The translations under genes were made by a program, and so were the position numbers. From Nemophila menziesii (lineage: Eukaryota > Streptophyta > Magnoliopsida > Boraginales > Hydrophyllaceae), in contig JARWIR010000018.1 in assembly GCA_029959085.1 (NCBI GenBank), positions 4,092,001 to 4,156,000 of the forward strand: a stretch of 64,000 nt of DNA, written 5' to 3'. Below, in pieces: positions 42,527-52,753 of the stretch. How positions within the stretch are numbered: the first letter of the stretch is position 1; each line of letters starts with the position of its first letter. A model generated the notes under the pieces. It searched no databases. It had not been told where the DNA came from and saw nothing but the letters and a program-made list of their open reading frames with translations.

Positions 42527-43992
42527 AGACCCCCAACTCAAACCTTTGTCGTCCCGACAAAGCAAAACAAAACAAAACAAGGGGTAGAAGTAAACGCAAT
42601 AACAAATAGAAGCTAGCAAATACACCTAAAGCGATTCTTAAGATAAATCTCATATAGCAAAACTTTAGGAACTAATATACACATACAATTATCATGCAAA
42701 ATCGAACATACATAATGTCAATCATATAATTAAAGTTGCAATGCTTGAAGGTTACACTTGTACTCATATCTGTATGATGGCTATAGGGTGGTCATTAATC
42801 CTAACTCGCTTTGAACGCTCCACCTAGTATATTCCCTATCAACAGAATTATAAATTCACTATGCACTTAGGAATCACGAGGTCTTTATGGTTTTAATAAT
42901 GGCTTAAGGACGGTATGGATATATATTTGGTAAATTATAAGTGAGCTTTTGGCTCTCTCCTCACTTACCATCAACAATGTCCTCGAGCTTGAGTTTACGC
43001 TAAAAAATGTTCTCACTCACCCATTTGACGCACCAATGTTGCGTCCCCAATGTCAACCCAAATAAAACTAAGATGATTTCCAAAAATATTCCACTTTGCC
43101 GGTTTATTTTATTCTTTCTTTCTTTTTATTTTCTTTTTCATTTCTTTTCTTGTTTTTTGTACAAGATACCCATGACCATCATTTTGATGTGAAAGGTCAT
43201 GTCTCTTATAATTTTTTTCTTTTCTCTTTTTTTTTTAATCCCGACAAAGGGTTACAAATAAATATCATCTTTTATTTTTGTGCCTTAATATAAACACATA
43301 TAATCCCTTCCCAATGTAAATTCCCAAATGTGGACCCTCCACCCCAAACTCAAGCTCGAGACAAGTCTCAGGGTTGTGATTCAAGTGCGGGTCATTTGGT
43401 CATGCCTAATAATCTAAAGGATAATGGGCTTATATCGTGGCTACAAAAGAAAAGGCTTAAGGCTCAAAATTTGGGCTAAGACGGATAAAATTATAATAAG
43501 GGATAGCAAGCTAAAAGGCTTCAAATGGCTAACAAAGAACTACCCCTATCATTTTCCTAAGTACATAGCTTGTCTTTAGTTCATATCTAGGTGGGTTCTC
43601 TACTAATTAGGATTTCACGTTCTACACACCAAACATATTCCTTAAGTACAAGCTTACTTCATTTGCATTGTTCATTAATTTTTTCTATCAATTACCTATG
43701 TTCGCATGCAATTCTAAATGCGTTTTATATTATTCCCTAAAGTCCACTATTTACTATCATTGATTCATCAAAAGTATGCTTAAAGGGACATTTAAAATCT
43801 TCTACAGTCAAACGCAACTCCGAAAATTATTTTATTGAAAGCAAATAAAACACATAACACATAAAAACTGGGATGAGGCAACGAACCCCACCCCAAACTC
43901 AAAAATGAGCCGTGTCCCCACGACTCGAAAAGACTCAACGCAAGTAAATAAACTAAACTAGACTAAAACGCGAAAGGGATAGAAAACTTATC
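42527..43992 (-). other. E5 3' untranslated region with hairpin and polypurine tract
   Basis: The hairpin CTTTGTCG-GGA-CGACAAAG is at 42544-42562 on the minus strand. The remainder aligns with E1 7030-8430 and E2. It carries no gene. Confidence 0.65.
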
Positions 43993-44515
43993 TCAACCAG
44001 CGCGTGGCTGGTCATCGGTGTTGCGTCCAAGAACCTTCTCCTTCATAAGTAGACCATAGGTGGCGTGTTGAATTGTGCTCACCCCCATTAACATGTTTCG
44101 GAGAAGTTCTAACTCTTTTGTAACGTTTCCCAGAGACGCAATCATCTTCACTTGGTTCTCTTCCAACACCTTTACTTTCGCTTCCAACTCATTAGTAGTA
44201 TGCATCTTCTTCTTTGGAGGAGCTCTAGGAGTTCTTACTGCTCTTAACACTTCATCATGAATATTCTGGACCAAAGCTATACCCATGCTCTCACCCACTA
44301 CAACACGATCAATCTCTGCGTCTTTACGCGGAACTTTTGCGTCTAAGCAAAAAGTAGTGATTGTACAAGGAAATTTGAGATTTTGTTGTGAAGTAGGGAT
44401 TCTAGCAAATTCCATGATGGTATCATATATCACACGAGCAACATCCATCGGTTTCTCCTCAATAATACACTTAATGAACAAAAGATGCTCCTTCTTCACT
44501 TCCGATATATGTTTA
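43993..44515 (-). pseudogene. C-terminal part of the Gypsy extra ORF (E5)
   Basis: About 173 codons in sense orientation between the lost pol and the 3' LTR. The open frame extends to 44529, but its first few codons come from the E6 LTR. The segment KKEHLLFIKCIIEEKPMDVA, followed by a stretch ending FCLDAKVP, resembles the plant-specific retrotransposon domain named 'putative plant transposon protein'. A coiled-coil-like part (LEAKVKVLEENQVKMIASLG) and the end LGRNTDDQPRAG follow. E1 and E2 keep only decayed traces. The product is unknown, and the 5' end was lost to the E6 insertion. Confidence 0.6.
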
Positions 44516-46059
44516 TGATGTCTCCTCATTTATGATATATTTATATTAGGATGAGACATCATTTTAAGTGATTTAGGAAGTCATTTAGTCGAATTTCTTT
44601 AGAAATAGTGCACTTTCCTATTTTGAGTCTTGATTTAGTAAAATAATATTTTTAGAGCATATTGGGTTTAATTATTTATTTAGTGTGAAGCTTTAAAGAT
44701 AATTATGGAGATTAATTAGAGTCCAAGTCAAAGACAACAACTTATGGAAAGAGATTAGCATGGTAATTGGAGATAAGGAAATAAAAGCTAAAAAGATGGA
44801 AAAGGAAAAGCTGCCTAAATCTGGGATTCTGCAGTACACGCCTAAAGAAGTGGCGATTTACCTAAGAAATAGGCCGATTTTGGTAATTTCCTTTCATAGG
44901 GACAAAGATAATTCTGTTACGATTCTTTTGGTATCTTATGTAGCTCAAACCGACCAATAACGAAAAAGATATGCTCAAAACGGTCCAGCAGTGTTTATCT
45001 TTATTTCCATACGAATTAGAGTTGGGCTTGGAGTCCACCACTTACTTCTCCTTCAAGAAAACGAATTAGGGCTTCCAAGACACCTATAAATACACCCTCA
45101 TACCATTGTAAACATGTCCTTACTCAGTTTCAAGCTTAGGCTTAGTCCTTACTTGTATTTTCTCACTTTTAAATAATAGCTTAGTCCTTTAATTAAATAT
45201 TCATCCTTAGTATCAAGCTATTCATCTAAGAAGCAAGCTGACCTATAGAGGAAGACAAGAAGAAGAAGTTGGAGAGTGACAAACTCCTCTTCTACATCTC
45301 ACCTTCTCTATATTTAGGGTATTTAGCTATAGATTTATGCTCAACCATATTTCTAAGCTTTTATTCTGTAAGTTTTACTTTTAATTGTTGGGTTATTATT
45401 TTGTCTACATTCATAAATACTATTTGTTTATTCTAATTGATTGAGCTTGGCGTATATTGTTATTATGTGTTTTGACTTATTGCTACATCCTTAGATTGGG
45501 TCAATCTTAGGATTTTTCTTAGTTATTGACAACACCACATAATCGTCTAGTTTTGATCCTTTGCCTAACTAGATAGCCATAAAGGTTTGATTTAATCACC
45601 AATCATTACCCAAGACCTTGGTAGTGGAGAGGTTGCTCCTAAGCCTAGCAAAGGCTAGGTAGAATTTAGAATCCTGGTTAATATATAATGCTTAATCCGT
45701 GACAAGTTAGAATAACAAGTTAGTAAAATAGACCCATAATATTAATCCTAATTTATTTAACTTACATTAATATTTATTTAACTTACATTCATATTTATTT
45801 ATCTGCATTCATATTTGTTTATTTCATATAAGATATTTATTCATCTTTTTATATTTTTGTCTAAAACATCTAAATTCATCTACGCTTGTTAAATATAAAT
45901 GGATCTAACGGATTAAATCCCTGTGAACGAACTTAACTTATCATTAAAACTTGCAAACGATCTGTGATACTTGCAGTGAGTTCCGTGGTTCTCAAGGGTG
46001 TGTGCTCTTTATTATTATTCTTATTTATCTATTTATTTATCACACCTTTGCCCCCACCA
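44516..46059 (+). repeat. 5' LTR of E6
   Basis: 1544 bp, with TATAAATA near 45084. The edge fold-back TGATGTCTC...GAGACATCA is present. The end CCCACCA is followed by AGTTTT and the primer site. Confidence 0.85.
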
Positions 46060-46065
46060 AGTTTT

Positions 46066-46083
46066 TGGCGCCGCTGCCGGGGA
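46066..46083 (+). other. Primer binding site of E6
   Basis: TGGCGCCGCTGCCGGGGA, the same as in E1 and E2. Confidence 0.85.
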
Positions 46084-46187
46084 TTTATCTTTAAGTTAAA
46101 TCTATTTTGTGTTTATTTAGTGTAGAAGTTTTTATTTGTTTTCAGTTTTACGCTTTCTTTTTGTTTTAGTCTTTCTCAGGATTTTAG

Positions 46188-46477
46188 ATGGATAATCAAC
46201 GGTTAGAGCTAGGTTTACCTAGTAAATTTCGAGTTCAACGCATTGGGATTCGTGTCCCAACTATACAAGCCGTTAGATTCAAGCCTGATCCTGATTTAGT
46301 TAATCAATTCGCGAGCTACGGGAAATTTAATGGTGATACAAATCAAGATCCGGTCAGATCTGTTAAAAAATTCATGCAATTCTGTGATGCCTACATTAAT
46401 GAAGGTGTTACACAAGAACAGATGTATTATTTAATGTTTCAATTTTTCTTGACCGGGAAAGCAAGCGATTGGTTCGA
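46188..46477 (+). pseudogene. Truncated gag of E6
   Basis: About 97 codons of Gypsy Gag: VRFKPDPDLVNQFASYG, FMQFCDAYINEGVTQEQMYY, and GKASDWFD, which match the E1 Gag start. The open frame then runs into E4 LTR sequence (VVKETLRCNKF), which is not Gag. The end is the duplication breakpoint. Confidence 0.8.
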
Positions 46478-46929
46478 TGTAGTAAAAGAAACACTCAGGT
46501 GCAATAAATTTCCAGAAAAGGCTCTAACTCTTTACAATGGTTCTAAGCTCAAATTCTGCCTTGGCTTGTGGTTTCTCTTCAAATTTTGACTTCTCTATTT
46601 ATCTTGGACCCTTGTATCAAGCATATACCTAAAGTTACAGACTAGACACACAATTAAAGTACATCAATATCTATAAACAATAATATGTCCAAAATTAGGG
46701 GTAAAAGTGAAAATAACAAATAATAGGGAAAATCCCTTACTTAGGCCCAATAAACTTTCAAAATATTGTCTCGTGAATAGATTTATTCGTCACAAATAGA
46801 GAGACATCAGGAATCTATTCACTTTATTACATCGAAATGGAATATGTGTATAACATTCTTGCTTTTACCAATTTGCATGTATAATATAACTAGTCGCATG
46901 ATATATGAGTTAATTTATATGGAAAAAGG

Positions 46930-47915
46930 ACAAACCCCATAGATTTCTGAACCCATATGTACATTATGCGGTTCAATAGAAAACTCAGGCTTCCGCTTGT
47001 AAAATGTTTTCTAACTAGTACCATCAACTAGATGACGTAGAAAATATTTGTCAGTGCTTTTCCCTGTATGGTGTCAAATCATGTTTTGATGGTGCACCTC
47101 GAAGCGTACATTTACTGCAATCTTGCCGAACTGGGAAAATATCACAGTTTCTTATGTGGCCCTTTCTTCCCCTTCTACGGATTCCACCTATATTCACCAC
47201 ATAGCGGACACTCTTCGAGTTTTTCTATCTATTTTTTTTTGTTACATGGGTGATCCGGGCTAACTTGCGCGCACCCGACTAATCCCATGGAGATATACAT
47301 GTCTCCCCATATATATTCTCATGGTAAATCAGAACTAGGTTACCCATGTTCAGGGAGGGGTTCGAGCCTTGTACCTCTCATTCTGAACATCGATCGTAAT
47401 ATATCTTATACCCAAAAATTTCAACTTTTTGTTGCAGTCCTCATAAGATGTAGGCAAATTATGACCTTCAAGAATAACACGACACAACAGTTGAAGCAGT
47501 TTGGTGAAAGAGGTATTTTTCCACTTGTTCTTCACTTTGATGTGCATTAACTTAGTAATGAAATTTAAAGAATCGATTGACGTGAACTGGAATACAACTC
47601 ACTTTCCATTTCTTTAAACAAAGTTTCGATACAACCACGACTCCGTCTTGGAAGATTCTCGTCACTCATCCCGATGTCACCAGATTTATCCTCAACATCA
47701 TAAGTGATCTCAAATCACCATACACGTTCATTATTTCTTCATCTAACAATAAGGGTAATGTTATTCACAGGAATTTTTTATTTTGCACCATGTTTTTTCC
47801 AAACCTCACAGGTTGACAAAAACTTTTACCTTAAAATATACACTCTAACTTCGTCTATACAATTGAGATTATTCAAACAACGGTTACACAGACAAAAAAT
47901 GTGAGTTATGCTATC
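46930..47915 (-). pseudogene. CACTA TNP2-like transposase remnant, copy B
   Basis: The counterpart of 25640-26545, with the same N-terminal cysteine region (FCLCNRCLNN) and the ESELY and LMHIKVKNKWKNTSFTKLLQ blocks. A SINE interrupts the block corresponding to NDRIFYYKENE. More stops are present than in copy A. Confidence 0.7.
47232..47386 (-). mobile_element. Au-like SINE, 5'-truncated
   Basis: About 150 bp absent from copy A. On the minus strand it carries GGCTCGAACCCC (a B-box-like site, 47357-47368). Next comes a segment with GGATTAGTCGGGTGCGCGCA and GCCCGGATC, which recalls the 3' part of the plant Au SINE as I know it. It ends in an A tail at 47232-47240. The A box region is missing, so it is truncated. 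Confidence 0.6.
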
Positions 47916-48105
47916 TTGTGATTTTTCAAAAATTAAATATATCCCATCACACCCGACGAATTTAATAACTTAACGGACAAATTTGATGTACATCGTCAAT
48001 AGGAGTAAACAAGCAAGAATTTTTAATAGGAATAAAGTTACACATTTTAAAAAGTTAAGGGTAAGTTGACAATCGCATAATATTTATGAGAAAGTTTTCT
48101 TATTT

Positions 48106-48167
48106 GGAAACTTACTAAAAAATGAAAGTTTCTGAAAATGGAAACTTTCATTTTTTAGTAAATTTCC
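48106..48167. repeat. Long AT-rich fold-back
   Basis: The arms 48106-48132 and 48141-48167 are complementary at 26 of 27 positions, with an eight-base loop. It is present only in copy B, because copy A lacks this interval. Confidence 0.8.
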
Positions 48168-48267
48168 AAAAAAGGAAACTTTCCTATTTTGGATTCCTTT
48201 TAGATTGATTAATTAATAATTAATTTTTATTGTCATCTAACAGGAGATTTATCAGGAAAATCTAAAG

Positions 48268-48798
48268 ATGAAGGTATCTGAGACCTCCTCTACAGACGTA
48301 CCCTCCTTTGAAAAACAAATGGACGCTTTCAAAGAAGTAGTTGAGGAAGGGATGGGCCCATCAAAGATGGCTTGGGTATCTGGTGTTGGAATGGTCCACA
48401 AGAAAGCCCGTACTTACGAGTTGGATCCTTTGGCTAGGCAGAACGAGGAGAGACTAAATATTCTAATGACAACTATGAACGAGCTTCGCAAGGCTCAAGG
48501 TCTTCCTCCTATCGATCCTACTCCTTCATCGTCTGCCTCCATAACTAGCACTACACGGTGTCATTGCCAGATGAACATTTTAGATACAACTATAGAGGTG
48601 TTGAATAGCATGAGGGCCCAACAAGGACTTGAGCCGATCCCCCTCGCCCCCCCCAAGGAGCGAGAGAAGAACCGAGAAAAGATGAAGAGGATAGAATTGA
48701 GGATTCCCCTCGGTTGGATGATCTGTAGTTTGATTTGTGTTTATGTTGATGTAATTTTGGTTATTTTGACTGTATTTTACTATATTTGTCGGGTTTGA
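48268..48798 (+). CDS. Hypothetical 176-codon ORF next to the CACTA end
   Basis: An ATG-to-stop frame with no clear family. Parts (MNELRKAQGLPPIDP and LNSMRAQQGLEPIPL) look like a repeated motif of the type NxxRxxQGLxPI, followed by a charged stretch and a hydrophobic tail. It could be the tail of a second CACTA protein, since it lies between the transposase remnant and the terminal repeats, but its strand is opposite to the transposase remnant. Expression is not supported by anything visible. Confidence 0.3.
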   Translation: MKVSETSSTDVPSFEKQMDAFKEVVEEGMGPSKMAWVSGVGMVHKKARTYELDPLARQNEERLNILMTTMNELRKAQGLPPIDPTPSSSASITSTTRCHCQMNILDTTIEVLNSMRAQQGLEPIPLAPPKEREKNREKMKRIELRIPLGWMICSLICVYVDVILVILTVFYYICRV

Positions 48799-48989
48799 CT
48801 TTATTTTGATCGAATGCTTGAATTATATTTTAATTAAATTTTTTTTAATTAAATATTGTTTTTATTAATATTTTATGTTTTTGATTAATTATTTAGTATA
48901 TTTGTATATATATTAAAATAAAAATAAAAATAGAATTAAAAATAAAAATAAAAACAAAAATTATAATTATAATTATAAAAAAATAAGAA

Positions 48990-49358
48990 AATTAAAGATT
49001 CGAAAAAAAAGGATAGCGACAAAAATAATCGTCGCACGAGATACTACCAAGTCATCGCTAGTGATATCAGCAAATAGCGACGAAAAGGATTTGTCGCCAC
49101 GAACAATGTAATAGCTACGAAATTTTGTCGTAGCTAACGTAGTTAGATAGCGACGAAATTATTCGTCGCGGAGAAAAGAGTCATAAGCGACGAATTCTTG
49201 TGTCGCCAATAACACTCAGCCATTAGCGGCAAAACCACTGCGTTTCGTCGCGACAATTATATTTAGCTACGAATTTCTAACGACGATCGTTTAACGACGA
49301 AATTTATTGTTTCTAGCGACGACGCGGGTCGTCGTTATCAGGCGCTTATGTAGTAGTA
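48990..49358 (-). repeat. CACTA subterminal repeats and end
   Basis: About eight imperfect palindromes built on AGCGACGAAA / TTTCGTCGCT (for example near 49014, 49074, 49110, 49146, 49188, 49222, 49260 and 49295). The block ends GGCGCTTATGTAGTAGTA. Read on the minus strand this is a slightly mutated CACTA-type terminus (TACTACTACATAAGCG). It is probably the 5' end of the element whose transposase remnant is at 46930-47915. Confidence 0.65.
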
Positions 49359-49699
49359 TGAGTAGAAAGAGTTTTTTTTTTTCCGAATGCAAGAGAGAGG
49401 AGATGAGTTTCAGGTTTTTATGTTTAATTGTTTCAATTTTTATTTTTTCTTTCTATTTTTTTGTTCAGAAATTTCTCAACGTTTTTGGTTGTGTATATAT
49501 ATATATATCTTAAATCTTAGTATTTTATTTTTAAAAGTTAAATTCGGTATATCATAAATTTAAAATAATATTTTAGACCTTATTTATCCAAACTTTTAGA
49601 CTGAATTTCTTAAAACATGATTTTGGGTTATGGATTTAATTAGTAATTAACTCTATTTATATATACTTCTATATACACACGCATACATTTTAATATTAT
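49359..49699. other. AT-rich spacer
   Basis: Flanking DNA between the CACTA end and the LINE. No gene is seen. Confidence 0.5.
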
Positions 49700-49715
49700 G
49701 TATATACTTCTTGTT

Positions 49716-51882
49716 ACTCTTCTCGCTTTTAACTGAGAGTCTAGTAGCCGCAATCAATCAAAAATGTAGAGAAGGAAGTATTAGCGGAATCTCAATCACT
49801 AGACAATGTCCGAAGCTGACTCATTTGCTGTTTGCAGACGATGCACTCTTTTTCATCAAAGTCAACAAAGAAGAAATTATTTCTTTCAAAGAAGTGCTCG
49901 AGAAATACTGTCTAGCTTCGGGGCAAAAAATTAATTTAAATAAATCAGCTATCATGTTTAGTAAAAATACCCCGGAGAGTACGAAGCAAGAGGTCATGGA
50001 TAGTTTAAATATCGGGTGTACTGATTCAATGGGTAAATATCTAGGAATTCCTTTTACCATTAAGAGGGCTAAATCAGCCAATCTTAATTATATAAAGGAT
50101 AGACTACTTTCAAGATCAGCATCATGGAATTCAGCTCTTTTATCTGAAGGGGGTAAAGAAACGCTCATCAAGTCGGTCCTCCAAGCTATACCCAATCATG
50201 CAATGTCAATTTTTGAGTTCCCTGATACACTTTGTAAAAAACTCTCAAGTATTGTTGCCAATTTCTGGTGGGATAATGGAAATAAAAAAAGAATTCACTG
50301 GATGGCGTGGAATAAAATCTCAAAATCAAAAAGAACCGGAGGCGTTGGATTTAGAGATTTCAAAAAAATGAATTTGGCCATGTTAGGAGCTCAAGCATGG
50401 AGGATTAACTCAAACCCGGACCTACTCATTTCCAAAGTCCTTAAAGGGATTTATTACCCTACATCTGACATTCTTACCACAAAATTAAAAAAGTCGAGAT
50501 CATGGAGTTGGGCGAGTCTCTTTAAAGGAATACAATTTATTAAAAAGCATGCTAGATGGCTAATTGGGAATGGGATTAAGACAAATATTTGGGAAAATAA
50601 TTGGATCGGAAATAATATGAAAGTCGATAAACCCGCCAACACTAAAGTTGAATACGTAGCTCAACTCTTCAAGAAGGACCTCACAGGATGGGATATTAAC
50701 CTCATCAGAAATCTTTTTCCACAAAATGTTGTTAGCGAGATCATTAGAATACCGGCAACGCACTTAAACTTAGATGATAAAATGATCTGGCCCTATTCCG
50801 TGGATGGTGAATATTCTACTAAATCTGGTTACCATACGTTATGCAATGAAGAGACGGAGAAAAATGCACAATCGTCAAAAGAGGGTGAAAAGAATGACCC
50901 GAATTTGTGGGATCTGATTTGGAAAGCTAATGTCCCGCTTCGAATCAGAAGTTTTGGCTGGCGAGCTGTCAACGGACTTCTTCCGTCAAAAGTCAATTTA
51001 AAGAAAAGGAAATGCGTGAAGGACTCTATCTGCGAATGGTGTGAATTAGCCGAAGAGAATTCAGAACATATTCTTCTCACATGTCCATTTAGCATGGCGG
51101 CTTGGGCTTGTTCAGATTTGCAAATTAGGATTGAGAATGGCAAAGCCTATGACTTCGGTAAATGGTTTCAGGAAAGTGTTGATAATTACTCTAGAAATGG
51201 GTGGGACAAGAGAAAGGTGATAGCTAATTTACTTATTACCTCTTGGAATATTTGGAAAGAAAGGATGAAAGGGTTGTTTGAAAGAAAGGAATGGGCAGTG
51301 GATAACGTTAGAAGAAACACTAGGTTATTATTGGACAAGTTGTTTTCAGAAAAGAAGAAGGGCGAGAATGTAAAGAGTGAAGAACTAAAAAGAAGAGAAG
51401 AAGGAGGTAATCCTGCTATACAAGACGACGCTGATTTAATTTGGTTTAGTGATTCATCCTTCTCAAAAAAATGGGAACCAGCTGGTGTGGTGGCTATTGG
51501 CGTGAACAAAGATGGTCAGATTAATCACAGGATAGGCAGTAGATGTCTCGTGAACAGTGCGATTGAAGGGGAGGCTTGGGCCCTCCTATTGGCTTTAAGG
51601 ACAGCTGGTTCCAATGGAGCCCATAGCTGTTCTTTTTACACAGATAACCTTGAACTAGTTCAAGGAATTACAAAAAACAAGAAGCTTCACTGGAGGCTTA
51701 CTTATATGAAGAATGAAATCAGTGGCTGGTTGAACAGATTCCCGACTTGGAAAATATCATACATCAGCCGAAATTTCAACACAATCGCGGATGCTTATGC
51801 TAAAAGCATTAGGCTGAACAAGGACTTATCATCCTGGAAGGATTATTCAGTGATTGGGGCTTGTCGTTTTTTTAATTTGTAG
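49716..51882 (+). CDS. LINE ORF2 C-terminal two-fifths (RT end, zinc region, RNase H)
   Basis: An open frame of about 720 codons without a genuine start, since the 5' end was lost at insertion. It begins in the reverse transcriptase just before the catalytic FADDALFF. It runs through the thumb-like and connector region (SEGGKETLIKSVLQAIPNH, then ANFWWDNG) and the zinc-binding region (CEWCELAEENSEHILLTC). It ends with RNase H carrying D in FSDSS, E in GEAWA, D in YTDNL and D in TIADAYAK. The frame is uninterrupted, so insertion was recent. The protein would lack endonuclease and the reverse transcriptase fingers, so it cannot be active. Confidence 0.88.
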
Positions 51883-51925
51883 TTGTTATTACTTTTTATT
51901 TGACAAAAAAAAAAAAAAAAAAAAA
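49716..51925 (+). mobile_element. 5'-truncated LINE in copy B
   Basis: The 16-bp target duplication GTATATACTTCTTGTT is exact at 49700-49715 and 51926-51941. A run of 21 A (51905-51925) precedes the second copy. The insertion starts inside the reverse transcriptase region. Confidence 0.93.
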
Positions 51926-51941
51926 GTATATACTTCTTGTT

Positions 51942-52692
51942 GTTGTAGAAAAAGTTGTGGATATATTAAATATTTCAATTTATAATAGTATATTCTTACA
52001 TGTTAAAACTTTTTTCTTGAATGTTTTTATTTTTCTCTTATTAAAATTTAAAGTACTAATTCAATGTTAAATTAAATGGATAAAAAATTTGAATTAGTAT
52101 TGTTGGTTTCGTGTTATGACTTGATTTTTAATTATATAGTTTTATGTGTACATACTTACAATTATATTAGTTTTGTAATTTTAAAAAATAATATAATATT
52201 GTAAAATTTACGAATAAAAAAATATTTTAAATAAAAAATTCAAAAATGAAAATCTAAGTATGAACAAAGAGAAAATTAATTTTGAAAGTTGCGAAAATTG
52301 CAAAATTTCAAAAAAAAAAATTAAGTGTTCCGAAATTGGAATCAAATTTTGAAATTCTGGATTTTTTTTATTGGATTAGGTTTTTCTATTCCAAAAAAAT
52401 TGAAAAATTGTCTAACAACCCATATCTCGATCTGTGCCGCCTGATTTCCACCCCTAGGTGCTATCTTATCATTATTCAAACACATGGTTATAACTGGTGT
52501 AAATTTATATATATTAATTAGATATTATGTGTGTTTTGAAATATTGACAAATTAGAAAATAAGCTCAAAAAATATTATTTTGAAATCTTTTATGAAAAAA
52601 ATCAAAAGTAAATGTGCATATGGATATTGTATATTAATAAAAATATGAGAATCAAAACATATATGGAAGAGTGATAAAATGGTGACAGTAAA
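51942..52692. other. AT-rich spacer, partly shared with copy A
   Basis: From about 52365 on, it matches 26706-27030 of copy A. The part before that is found only in copy B. No gene is seen. Confidence 0.55.
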
Positions 52693-52708
52693 AACTAAAA
52701 AGGGTGGT

Positions 52709-52709
<1 letters not shown>

Positions 52710-52753
<44 letters not shown>

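Larger units (their letters stand above)
40965..44515 (-). mobile_element. Gypsy element E5, 3' portion
   Basis: A minus-strand element with a 3' LTR at 40965-42526. The hairpin and polypurine tract (42527-42562) lie to its right, so this is the 3' LTR. A 3' untranslated region and the end of an extra ORF follow, up to 44515, where the E6 LTR interrupts. It is close to E2 but diverged. The rest of the element is missing. The left edge abuts E7; copy B continues uninterrupted at that point. Confidence 0.8.
44516..46477 (+). mobile_element. Gypsy element E6, 5' portion
   Basis: It has a 5' LTR (44516-46059), a primer site (46066-46083) and the start of gag (46188-46477). It is cut at 46478 where duplication copy B begins. 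The LTR start TGATGTCTCCTC groups it with E3. It is inserted in the extra ORF of E5. Confidence 0.85.

Noticed and set aside
44760..44960. 66-codon plus-strand frame in the E6 LTR
   Set aside because: It lies wholly inside an LTR upstream of the TATA box, and the related E3 LTR does not keep it.
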